A stretch of DNA of 64,000 nucleotides from CAVQOB01 sp963714325 (GTDB lineage Bacteria > Pseudomonadota > Alphaproteobacteria > Rhizobiales > Hyphomicrobiaceae): the NCBI GenBank assembly GCA_963714325.1, contig CAVQOB010000034.1, positions 124,001 to 188,000 of the forward strand, in the 5' to 3' direction. Of the stretch, positions 24,366-32,872 are shown one piece after another. Numbering within the stretch: position 1 is the stretch's first letter; each line of letters starts with the position of its first letter. A program made the position numbers and the translations under genes. The notes beneath the pieces were generated by a model, which ran no database searches, was not told the DNA's origin, and worked only from the letters and a program-made list of their open reading frames with translations.

Positions 24366-25472
24366 TTAGCCATCGAGCGGTTTATTGGCCCATTCGCCGG
24401 CTCGGCGACCCGTGAGGCTAGTGATCGATGTCAGCCCCTCGCGCGTGAGAGCGACAGTCAATTCGGACTTGATGCGGCCGATCAGCGGCGGGCCCTCGTA
24501 GATGAGGCCGGTGTAGAGTTGAATGAGCGTCGCGCCGGCTTCGATTTTCGCAAGCGCTGTTGTGCCACTGTCGATGCCGCCGATGCCGATGAGTGGGATC
24601 GCGCCGCCCGTGAGTTGGTAGACACGGGCGAGGACGACGGTCGAGCGGTGGAACAACGGACGCCCCGACAGGCCACCGGATTCCTTGGCGCCGGCTTGGT
24701 CGCGTAGGCCGTTTCGGCTCAAGGTTGTGTTGGATACGGCGATGCCGTCTACCGCATGCGCGACTAGGCGTGCAACGATCGGTTCCAGGTCGGCCTCGGC
24801 AATGTCGGGGGCAATTTTGACGATGATCGGTCGTCGCGGTTTTCTCTCGCGCACCAAAGTTGCGCGCGCAGCCATGATGCGGCCGAGGAGTTCGTCGAGG
24901 GCGGCGGGCGCTTGAAGATCGCGCAATCCTGGCGTGTTCGGCGATGAGATGTTCACCGTAAAGTAGCTGGCGACATCGTTGAATGTCTCGAGGCCACGGA
25001 CATAGTCGGCGCCGCGATCGGTGGCGTCCTTGTTGGCTCCAATGTTGACGCCGACGATGCCCGCGGCCATGCCAGCAGAAGTGCGACGCTGCAAGCGGGC
25101 GTGGGCTGCCGCGTGGCCGCCATTATTGAAGCCAAGCCGATTGATGACGGCGCGATCGTCGATCAGCCGGAAGATGCGCGGCGTCGGGTTGCCGGATTGG
25201 GGTCGCGGCGTCACTGTACCTATTTCGGCAAAGCCGCAGCCGATGCCGAGCACGGCATCGGGAACGCGTGCGTCCTTGTCAAACCCGGCGGCGATCCCGA
25301 TTGGATTAGGAAAGTCCAGTCCGGCAATAGTCGTTGCTAGACGGGGATCGTCGGCACCAGCTGCGTGCAAATAGACGCCAGCTTCAAGCGATTTCAAAGT
25401 GACTTCGTGTGCTTGTTCGGGGCTGAGTGCGAACAGAACCGAGCGTGCGAGTTGATAGGCTGCCGCGAACAT
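24366..25472 (-). CDS. pyrD: Dihydroorotate dehydrogenase (quinone), class 2
   Basis: A 368-residue membrane-associated flavoenzyme that oxidises dihydroorotate to orotate in pyrimidine synthesis, passing electrons to quinone. The N-terminal helix that docks to the membrane (MFAAAYQLARSVLFAL) marks class 2. Core motifs are FNNGG, the catalytic-Ser region NISSPNTPGLRDLQ, VKIAPD, VSNTTLSR and IGIGGI. The start is the ATG at 25470-25472; it overlaps by one base (TAATG) the stop of the DUF952 gene, which implies translational coupling. Upstream extensions are not conserved in character. Confidence 0.95.
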   Translation of the reverse strand: MFAAAYQLARSVLFALSPEQAHEVTLKSLEAGVYLHAAGADDPRLATTIAGLDFPNPIGIAAGFDKDARVPDAVLGIGCGFAEIGTVTPRPQSGNPTPRIFRLIDDRAVINRLGFNNGGHAAAHARLQRRTSAGMAAGIVGVNIGANKDATDRGADYVRGLETFNDVASYFTVNISSPNTPGLRDLQAPAALDELLGRIMAARATLVRERKPRRPIIVKIAPDIAEADLEPIVARLVAHAVDGIAVSNTTLSRNGLRDQAGAKESGGLSGRPLFHRSTVVLARVYQLTGGAIPLIGIGGIDSGTTALAKIEAGATLIQLYTGLIYEGPPLIGRIKSELTVALTREGLTSITSLTGRRAGEWANKPLDG

Positions 25473-25831
25473 TATTTGAACTCCGGCGGAAAAATGTGTT
25501 GGCCATGCGTGTCGCGTGGCAATGGTTTGACCCACAGTGCCGCTTTAATAGGCAGCGGCGCGTAATGGTGCGGAAAGAGCGCGCCGCCGCGTGATGGTTC
25601 CCATCGTAAGGCTGTGTCCAGTTGCGCGGACGCGAAGGCAATCAGGACGAGCCCATCCCGTCCGGCGAAGTGGCGGGCGGCCGTCTCGCGAGCCTGTGCC
25701 GCCGTTGACAGGTGGATGAAGCCGTCGCGCACATCATCACGCGAGCCGGCATATTCACCGGACTTCGCAGCATTTTTCCAATCATTCTCGGTGGTGATCT
25801 TGAAGACGGTATCGATGATGTGTTGAACCAT
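25472..25831 (-). CDS. DUF952 family protein
   Basis: A 119-residue protein of the DUF952 family, whose members have an ADP-ribosyltransferase-like fold and no established role in bacteria. The conserved block DGFIHLSTAAQARETAARHF, ALRWEPSRGGALFPHHY and the end FPPEF are diagnostic. It precedes pyrD with a one-base stop/start overlap, a pairing that suggests cotranscription but not necessarily a pyrimidine function. Confidence 0.88.
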   Translation of the reverse strand: MVQHIIDTVFKITTENDWKNAAKSGEYAGSRDDVRDGFIHLSTAAQARETAARHFAGRDGLVLIAFASAQLDTALRWEPSRGGALFPHHYAPLPIKAALWVKPLPRDTHGQHIFPPEFK

Positions 25832-26127
25832 GGCCGCTGATCTTTGTAAGAGTGATGCTGACGCCGTTATGCCAACGGTTTAATAGAGGCTGCGCTCAAG
25901 TTCCGCAAACGAGCGCTTCTCGATTTTGTAAAAAGTGCCTACCGGATTCGGCGTCGCATCCTGCTTCGCGATCGATTGACATTTCGAGTCGCCTCCATGA
26001 CAGTTCATTGACGGTGGCTGTGCCCTCACGATGGTCATCTGTGCGACGTTCAGAACTTGGCCACGTGGTGGCTTGCTGGTGATCGTCGATCGCCCTTCCT
26101 GAAGCAGTTCCTGTAGCAGCGAGTATC

Positions 26128-27915
26128 ATGTCCCCTGTCTTCTCGGCCAGTGCTTGCCAAATTGCGCAGGTTTTTCGCGATCCCTACGCATTCCGGTCAC
26201 CGTCGTACCAGCGTCGCTTCTGCTGGAGCGTGGCTGAGGGTGGGCGGTTACTGGACAATCTCCTGGAGGCGCATGGCGAGACCGGCTTGGCTGGCCCGGG
26301 GGGGGAAAGTGATTATTTCCTTGGGACGATTCTGCTGATGGATGTCAGTGGATCGAGCGACGCCCTGGCGCCGTCGCGGCTGCGTGGAGAGCGCCAAACA
26401 CTTGATATTGTTGATGGCCAGCAGCGCCTGGTCACCCTCACAATACTGCTGTCGGTTTTGCGTGATCTGCTTGTGCAAGCGCGGCCTGCGACAGCGGCGG
26501 CGTTGGATGGGTTGATCGGCCGGCCAAGTGCGCAAGTCGGGGCGCCGGGCTGCCGATTGATGCTGCGTGGCGAGGATGGGGATTTTCTAGCGACACATGT
26601 CCAACAACCGGGTGCTTGTCAGGCGACGCCCGGGGACGATCCTGCCAGTGAAGCGCAACAGTGTATGCTTGCCATACGGGTGCATTTCATGGCCGAGCTT
26701 GCCGATCGCGATGCCACACAGATTGACGCGTTTGCTCGTTATCTGCTGGAGCGTTGCTCGCTGGTGCTGATCCTAACCAGCCAAATCGATCGCGCACATC
26801 GGATGTTCACGGTGTTGAACGATACCGGAAAAGCACTGAAGCGCAACGACATCCTGAAAGCCGAATTGCTCGGCAATGTTGCGGCCGCTGCGGCCAACCG
26901 GTATCTCGGTATTTGGCAAGACCTGGAAAATCGGCTGGGGGATGAATTTGAATCGATATTCTCGCATTTGCGTGTCATCCATGGTCGAAGCGGACAACAG
27001 ATCATCGCCGGGATTCGTGAGCAGGTCGCGGAAGCGGGCGGCGCGGAACAGTTCATCGACCGATGGCTTGCACCTGCCGCGCAGGTGTTAGACGACATCA
27101 GGCATGCGCGGCACAGTGGCTCGCCGCATTCCGTCGAAATCAGGTCGTTGCTCAGTTACTTCAACTGGTTGCCGAGTTCCGAATGGGTGGCGCCGGTGCT
27201 GGCGTTCTGGTTGCGTGCGCCAAACGATGCGGCAGGGCTTGTCGATTTGCTGCGGGGGCTTGATCAGCTGGTCATGTCGCTGCGTATCATGGGACACGGT
27301 GTGGACAAGCGCGCCCAACGCGTCGTGGCTGTGGTCAGAGCGATCCAAGCCGGTGAAACGCTGAAACGCGATCATGCAGCGCTCTCATTATCGCGAGACG
27401 AGCAACGGTCGGTGATGTTCAATCTGCGCGATCTGTATGCGCGCAGTCCGCAGACTTGCAAGCTTGTGCTAATGCGCATCAATGACAGCATGTTCGGTGG
27501 TCCGCAGGGCTTTCGCCCCGATGCGTTTACGGTCGAGCATGTGCTACCGTTGAAGCCTAGCCCACAAAGTCGGTGGCTGGATTGGTACGGGGATGCTGAT
27601 TTGCGACGCAAACTTGCGGCATCGCTCGGGAACCTGGTTCTGGTTCCTAAGCCCGTCAACGATCGCGCTCGCAATCTTGATTTTGATCGCAAGTTGAAAG
27701 CTTATTTCGACAATGAATCAGAACCGGTCGCGCATTTGACGTTGCGATTGCAGGGCAAGGCCGCGTGGAAGCCAGAAGATCTGAGCGACAACGACGTCGC
27801 TATGCTTGAGCATTTTTCCCGGATTTGGCCGATCGGTGAGTCCGTTGAGCGGACAGAGGAGCCGAAGCGGGCGGCGTGGAGCGGATTTGGGCGAGCGCTA
27901 AGGGGACGCTCCTGA
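26128..27915 (+). CDS. DUF262/DUF1524 protein 1 (GmrSD-type nuclease-like)
   Basis: A 595-residue protein. The N-terminal DUF262 domain has the YQRRFCW entry motif and the NTP-handling DGQQR at residues 96-100 (IVDGQQRLVTLT), followed by the FTVLNDTGKALKRNDILKA helix motif near 235. The C-terminal DUF1524 HNH-type nuclease domain has the catalytic-type His471 in TVEHVLPLKP and the GN/ND partner motif LGNLVLVPKPVND about 30 residues later. Fused DUF262-DUF1524 proteins include GmrSD, BrxU and SspE, which attack modified or unmodified phage DNA. Two related genes follow on the same strand. Defence is inferred from the family and clustering; no methylase or phosphorothioation gene is nearby. Confidence 0.88.
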   Translation: MSPVFSASACQIAQVFRDPYAFRSPSYQRRFCWSVAEGGRLLDNLLEAHGETGLAGPGGESDYFLGTILLMDVSGSSDALAPSRLRGERQTLDIVDGQQRLVTLTILLSVLRDLLVQARPATAAALDGLIGRPSAQVGAPGCRLMLRGEDGDFLATHVQQPGACQATPGDDPASEAQQCMLAIRVHFMAELADRDATQIDAFARYLLERCSLVLILTSQIDRAHRMFTVLNDTGKALKRNDILKAELLGNVAAAAANRYLGIWQDLENRLGDEFESIFSHLRVIHGRSGQQIIAGIREQVAEAGGAEQFIDRWLAPAAQVLDDIRHARHSGSPHSVEIRSLLSYFNWLPSSEWVAPVLAFWLRAPNDAAGLVDLLRGLDQLVMSLRIMGHGVDKRAQRVVAVVRAIQAGETLKRDHAALSLSRDEQRSVMFNLRDLYARSPQTCKLVLMRINDSMFGGPQGFRPDAFTVEHVLPLKPSPQSRWLDWYGDADLRRKLAASLGNLVLVPKPVNDRARNLDFDRKLKAYFDNESEPVAHLTLRLQGKAAWKPEDLSDNDVAMLEHFSRIWPIGESVERTEEPKRAAWSGFGRALRGRS

Positions 27916-28064
27916 TACAAAGTGGTCAGGCGGCGCGCCAGCGGTGTTTGTCAGCCGCTAACGTCGTCGCTGAGGTAGTGCAATACTGTTCCCCGAGCGT
28001 CGATAACTTCCGATTGTTGCGTTTCGCGATTGCTTATTCAGTCAGTTTTTGAGCGACATTGCCG

Positions 28065-29900
28065 ATGCCTCCCCGTCTTTCAGTGTCGTCGATGAGTTTG
28101 CCGGAGCTGCTGCGGCATCACGACCAATATGCGGTGCCAGCGCATCAGCGCGTCTATGGTTGGGGTGAAGCGCAGGTCGAGCGGTTGCTGACGGATTGCG
28201 GTGTTCGCGTTGGTGCGCGCAATCAGGTTAGCATTGCAGGCAATCTGAAGCCCTGGCTGTTTCTCGGAACGATCTATCTTAGTCGCCGTGCTTCTGGATC
28301 TGCGGTGGATATCGCCGACGGGCAGCAACGCGTTGTCACGGCGACCATGCTCTATGCGGTCGCGCGCGATCTCGAGGAGGATGCGACCCGGCGCGCGGCA
28401 CTCGCTGAGATTGTCGAGGTTGTCAAACCGAAGCCTGGCCACGGGGCGGATCGTTTTCGCCTCGTGCTCAAGGATGTGGACGCTGCATTCTTCCGGCAAT
28501 GGGTGCAGGAGCCGGGTGCGACATTAATTCCATATGTTGGGCTCAGTGCTCGACGTTCGCTTTCGCGACAAGGCGGGTCGTTCAGTGACGGGAGTGATGC
28601 GCCGAGTATCGGCGACGGATTGGATGACGCCGAAGATGATGATGCAAATGATAGACATTCATTGCGGACCCTTTCTGAGAGTCAGTGTAATATTATTGAG
28701 AACAGGGATTTTCTGGTATTGCGCCTCAGGGCATTGTCGATCGAGGCCCGTAGGCGCCTTATCGATAGCCTCGCGGCGTATAGTGAACTGGTCGTTATCA
28801 CTGCGCCAACGATCGATGTCGCGCGTGAGGCGTATGCGAGCACCTATACGCGCGGGCTTCGGCAGGCTGAGACTGATTCAATCAAGGCAGAGGTTATCGG
28901 CGGTGCTGACGCCTCGGTTCGAGCAAACTTGGCGCATCATTGGGATGAGTGCGAGGCGAGTCTTGGTAAGGATGGGCTAGAGGATCTCCTCTCGCTGCTC
29001 GTGCTCATCAAGACGCACAAGAAAGCCAAGCTCGATCTGCAAACGGCCTTGCTGGATGCCTTTGACCTGCCGCACGATCTCAAGTCGTTTATCGAAGATG
29101 TGCTGGTGCCTTACGCCGCCGCTTATCGGGATGTGCTCGAAGCTTCTGTCGCAACGAGTAGCCGATTCTTCAAGCCCGTCAGTGATCGCAGTCGGGTCAA
29201 AAAGATCAATGGTCACTTGGTGGCTCTGATGCGGCTTGGGCACAGTGAATGGCGGGCACCGGCGATCGTGGCGTTGAGGACGATGCGTGGGGACCTCGAT
29301 CGACTGGAGACGGTTCTGGCGGGCTTAGAGCGGCTTGCGTCGCTCAACGCGATCGTTGGCGTTGACAGCGCACAAGCAACGGAACGCTATAGTGGTGTTG
29401 CTCGGGCGATCGCGACGGATCCAAAATCAGTCGAGAGCAGTCTCGCGTTGACGCAGAATTTTTTGGACGACGCGCGTGAGCAATTGCTGTCCGACACGGT
29501 TGGAACCAAGGCGCGATACCGCATGTTGGTGCTGCTCAAACTCAACGATATAGTCGCCAACGAAGTGATCAAAATTCACCCACGTTCGGTGTCGGTCGAG
29601 CACGTTTTGCCGCAGAATACATCCAAGGGGAGTGGATGGCGCGGCACGTTTCGCCATGCCAAGTCCAAAAAATATACGGGCAGTGACTACGTCAATCGAC
29701 TCGGCAATCTCACTATTCTCGGCCACGCGGACAATCGCAACGCTGGCAACGAGGACTTTGTCGTGAAGCGTTCGATCTTACTGGCATCGACACACGCCCT
29801 TGCCAAAGAGGCTGGATCGAAGAAAAATTGGAATGCGGGGACGATCACGATGAGGGGTGAAGCCTTATTCAAGGCGCTGGTGCGGCACTGGGACCTTTGA
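28065..29900 (+). CDS. DUF262/DUF1524 protein 2 (diverged GmrSD-type)
   Basis: A 611-residue second member. DUF262 keeps HQRVYGW and DGQQR at 85-89 (IADGQQRVVTATM); DUF1524 keeps His513 in SVEHVLPQNTS and the following LGNLTILGHADNRNAGN. It shares with the other two the local pattern FF..WVQEPGATL. However, the helix motif that reads FTRVNQRGKPLRRSDILKA in the third gene has become AYASTYTRGLRQAETDSIKA, losing the Asn and the GKPL segment. An acidic, low-complexity insertion lies at about residues 175-205. It starts at the ATG at 28065; a TTG six bases earlier is also in frame. It stands 149 bases after the first member. Confidence 0.87.
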   Translation: MPPRLSVSSMSLPELLRHHDQYAVPAHQRVYGWGEAQVERLLTDCGVRVGARNQVSIAGNLKPWLFLGTIYLSRRASGSAVDIADGQQRVVTATMLYAVARDLEEDATRRAALAEIVEVVKPKPGHGADRFRLVLKDVDAAFFRQWVQEPGATLIPYVGLSARRSLSRQGGSFSDGSDAPSIGDGLDDAEDDDANDRHSLRTLSESQCNIIENRDFLVLRLRALSIEARRRLIDSLAAYSELVVITAPTIDVAREAYASTYTRGLRQAETDSIKAEVIGGADASVRANLAHHWDECEASLGKDGLEDLLSLLVLIKTHKKAKLDLQTALLDAFDLPHDLKSFIEDVLVPYAAAYRDVLEASVATSSRFFKPVSDRSRVKKINGHLVALMRLGHSEWRAPAIVALRTMRGDLDRLETVLAGLERLASLNAIVGVDSAQATERYSGVARAIATDPKSVESSLALTQNFLDDAREQLLSDTVGTKARYRMLVLLKLNDIVANEVIKIHPRSVSVEHVLPQNTSKGSGWRGTFRHAKSKKYTGSDYVNRLGNLTILGHADNRNAGNEDFVVKRSILLASTHALAKEAGSKKNWNAGTITMRGEALFKALVRHWDL

Positions 29901-30012
29901 GGTTGTAGGCATTGCTGATCAATAGAATGTTACTGTGATTGAACTTGCTTGACGGTGTGTATATCTGCTTCGCTCAGTGCGTAGCGTTGGGTGATTGCGA
30001 GGATTGAGCACT

Positions 30013-30870
30013 GTGACGACCACGTTCATGATCAATGCACTGGAGCCGATGCTCATTTTCGGTGGACCGTATTCTAATCTGCAAGCGACGGCGGCGATCA
30101 AGGCGGAAGCGCAGCGGCGCGGGATTCCGCCGTCGCAAGTCATCTGTACGGGTGATGTGGTTGCCTATTGCGGCGAACCGGAAGAGACATGCCAATTGAT
30201 GCGTGATTGGGGTTGTCGTGTGATCGCGGGGAACTGCGAGGAGCAGCTGGCCGATGGGGCCGAGGATTGCGGTTGCGGCTTCGAAGAGGGGACGGCCTGC
30301 GACCTGCTCGCGCGCGGCTGGTATCCTTTTGCCAATGCGCGGGTGAGCCCGGAGAGCCGCCGCTGGATGGCGGCGCTGCCGAAGACATTGATGTTTGATG
30401 AGGCTGGGCTGCGCTTTCGCGTGATCCATGGCGGTGTGGATGTCGTCAATCGGTTCATCTTCGCGTCTGAAGCCGGTGTGATCGAGCAGGAGTTGACCCG
30501 TTCGCAGGCTGACATTGTGATTGCGGGTCATGCCGGGGTGCCGTTTGTTGCGCGATCGGGTGGTAAGGTCTGGTTTAATCCGGGTGTGGTCGGGATGCCG
30601 GCGAACGATGGCACGGCGGATGTCTGGTTCGGATTGATCACGCCGTCTGGTGGCGGGGTCAAGATTAGCACGCACCGGCTGGGCTATGATCATCGCTCCG
30701 CGGCGGCGGCCATGCGGCGGTGGGGCTATGCGGACGGCTATGCGAAGGCTTTGATAACGGGGATCTGGCCGAGTCTTGACGTCTTTCCCGAGGCGGAACG
30801 GGCGCAGACCGGGCAGCGGTTGCGAGCTCGGTCGCTGTTAGTACCGGGGCGCGTGGCAAAAGCCGCTTGA
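30013..30870 (+). CDS. Metallophosphoesterase (calcineurin-like) inside the DUF262 cluster
   Basis: A 285-residue calcineurin-type phosphoesterase. The usual first metal motif DxHGN is replaced by FGGPYSNLQAT, while later motifs remain: CTGDVVAYCGEP, AGNCEEQ, VIHGGVD, AGHAGVPF and WFNPGVVGMPAND. Some family members carry this GGPYSN variant, so activity is possible but metal binding may differ. GAGGA is placed 9 bases before the GTG at 30013, which is preferred over the ATG at 30028. It lies 112 bases after the second and 115 bases before the third DUF262 gene, on the same strand. Whether it belongs to that system or is an unrelated gene around which the paralogues spread is not known. Confidence 0.8.
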   Translation: MTTTFMINALEPMLIFGGPYSNLQATAAIKAEAQRRGIPPSQVICTGDVVAYCGEPEETCQLMRDWGCRVIAGNCEEQLADGAEDCGCGFEEGTACDLLARGWYPFANARVSPESRRWMAALPKTLMFDEAGLRFRVIHGGVDVVNRFIFASEAGVIEQELTRSQADIVIAGHAGVPFVARSGGKVWFNPGVVGMPANDGTADVWFGLITPSGGGVKISTHRLGYDHRSAAAAMRRWGYADGYAKALITGIWPSLDVFPEAERAQTGQRLRARSLLVPGRVAKAA

Positions 30871-30985
30871 AACCACAAACACCGAGTTGACGATAACGGT
30901 TGCTTCCTGGCAACAGTTTCCGTTCGGACTGGTGCTAAAGTCGTCGTGAGGCTCCAGATCGCGTTGGGCCAACCGGGGATTTCGC

Positions 30986-32872
30986 ATGTTTGTCGCCGTC
31001 AAGGGTGGCACAGCCATACGCTATATTCTTTCCGAGAACCGTTCGCTGGTGGTTCCGGAGTATCAACGTGACTATGCGTGGGCTGGCAAGGAAGCGAAGC
31101 AGCTCATGGATGATCTGCTTGAACATCTTGATGGACTCGAGGATCACGATAACGTTGAGCCGTACTTTCTTGGTACGATCATTCTCACGGCGGTTGATGC
31201 CGGCTTGCATGACGTCTCGCCCGCAGGCGTTTCGTTGGAGATCGTTGATGGGCAACAGCGGCTGGTGACGTTGACCATCTTGCTCGCCTGCCTGCGTGAT
31301 CTGGAAGATGATGCGCAGCGACGCGCGACATTGCATGCGCTGATCTGCCGTGGCGCCAATGCGGGCGAGCCCATTCTTCGACTGCGCACCGACGAGAGCG
31401 GCTTTTTTCTGCGTCATGTACAGGAGGTGGGTGCGACGTTGCGACCAGCGGCGGAACATCAGAATGATGAGACGCGGCGTAATATCGAGGCTGTTCGGGC
31501 GTGGCTGAAAGCCGAGTTGTTGAAGCTGACAGATGCCGATCGGCAGATCTTGGCGCGTTTCATTGCCAATCATTGTCTCGTGGCGGTCGTGACTGCGCGC
31601 TCACGCGAGCAATCCTATCGGATCTTTACGCGCGTCAATCAGCGGGGCAAGCCGCTGCGGCGCAGCGATATCCTGAAAGCGGCGATCATCGGCGCGGTGC
31701 CGCCAGAAGAGCGGGCTGAGCAAATTGCGGCGTGGGACGAATACAAGGTTGCGCTGGCTGACAACTTCGACGGCGAAGAGAAGCGCAAGTATTTGTTCAG
31801 CTACATCAGCGGATTTCACGCGGCGGACGGCAACATCATCGACAATGTGCTGGCGATGGCGCGGCAACGCGGTGCCGTCGCGTTCATGAATGAAATCTAC
31901 GTGCCAGTGGCGCAAGCCTATCTGGCGATCGTCAATCGTCGGGTCCGGTATGGCAGTTTGGACGAACGCCGGGCGATCGATGCCTGCCTGGTCCGGTTGG
32001 ACTGGCTGCCGTCGGATGAATGGATCGGACTGGTGATCCAATTGCTCAGGGCGTTCGCGGGTCGACCTGACAAATTGATCGGATATCTCGATCAAGTGGA
32101 GCGGTTTTCCTATGGGCAGTTGCTGCTCTCGGCCAATCAGTACCGCGTCAAAGTTCGCCGACGCGATGTTTTCAGCGAGGCGGCGCGACTGGTGATCGCA
32201 GCCGGCAACGCGGTTGATTTGTCGCCAGCACTGTCGCGGACGCGGGCCGAAAGCAAGATCGTGGCGAAGGCGTTGCAATCGATTCCCGTGCGCCGCGCAG
32301 GCAAGGCCATCCTGATCCGGCTGCACTATGACCTCGACGGCGCGGATCTGGCTGCGTGTGATGCGCTGATGCATGGGTCGGCGTTCGAGGTCGAGCACAT
32401 GATCCCGATCCGGCCACAGGGGGATAGTGATTGGAGCCGGATTCACGGTGCCAACGTCGGGCAGGTCGCGCGGCGAACCGGGAATATTTTCGTTGTTTCG
32501 AGCAAGCTCAATGATGCGCTGGCCAATGGCGATTGGTCACATAAAATGCGGGTTATTGAAAAGCAAACGGATGAGCCGATTGTGCCGCTTGGAGAGTTGT
32601 TGCGGCGCGCTTTGGTATGGGATGCGGCAGCGGTCGATGCGCGACACAAGCGGCTGGTTGCGGCGGGCATTCGGTTATGGGTCGATGGAATTCAAGAGGC
32701 GAAGGCTCCGGCCAACGTGAAACATACGCCGATGGTCAAACGGAAAAAGGCTGAACTTTTGAACGTGGTCGACGACGTTGCCGGCGCAACGGACGCAGGA
32801 ACGCCGACCATGGCCGTGCCATCTCGCCGTCGGACGCGGCGTGGCCGGGCTTCACACCTCAGATTGGCGTGA
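30986..32872 (+). CDS. DUF262/DUF1524 protein 3 (GmrSD-type nuclease-like)
   Basis: A 628-residue third member. DUF262: VVPEYQRDYAW, DGQQR at 88-92 (IVDGQQRLVTLTILL), and FTRVNQRGKPLRRSDILKA. DUF1524: His471 in EVEHMIPIRPQGDSDW and a more divergent partner motif TGNIFVVSSKLNDALANGDW. The central region (LDWLPSDEWIGLVIQLLRA) matches LNWLPSSEWVAPVLAF-like sequence in the first member, so these two are closer to each other than to the second. A basic tail (SRRRTRRGRASHLR) may bind nucleic acid. Its 3' end overlaps the convergent lysS gene by 14 bases. Confidence 0.87.
   Translation: MFVAVKGGTAIRYILSENRSLVVPEYQRDYAWAGKEAKQLMDDLLEHLDGLEDHDNVEPYFLGTIILTAVDAGLHDVSPAGVSLEIVDGQQRLVTLTILLACLRDLEDDAQRRATLHALICRGANAGEPILRLRTDESGFFLRHVQEVGATLRPAAEHQNDETRRNIEAVRAWLKAELLKLTDADRQILARFIANHCLVAVVTARSREQSYRIFTRVNQRGKPLRRSDILKAAIIGAVPPEERAEQIAAWDEYKVALADNFDGEEKRKYLFSYISGFHAADGNIIDNVLAMARQRGAVAFMNEIYVPVAQAYLAIVNRRVRYGSLDERRAIDACLVRLDWLPSDEWIGLVIQLLRAFAGRPDKLIGYLDQVERFSYGQLLLSANQYRVKVRRRDVFSEAARLVIAAGNAVDLSPALSRTRAESKIVAKALQSIPVRRAGKAILIRLHYDLDGADLAACDALMHGSAFEVEHMIPIRPQGDSDWSRIHGANVGQVARRTGNIFVVSSKLNDALANGDWSHKMRVIEKQTDEPIVPLGELLRRALVWDAAAVDARHKRLVAAGIRLWVDGIQEAKAPANVKHTPMVKRKKAELLNVVDDVAGATDAGTPTMAVPSRRRTRRGRASHLRLA

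Noticed and set aside
29974..30693. A 239-residue minus-strand open frame
   Set aside because: Antisense to the metallophosphoesterase and rich in Arg/His; no independent support.
26128..32872. A prophage or transposon carrying the DUF262 genes
   Set aside because: No integrase, transposase, tRNA target or terminal repeats were seen at either end.
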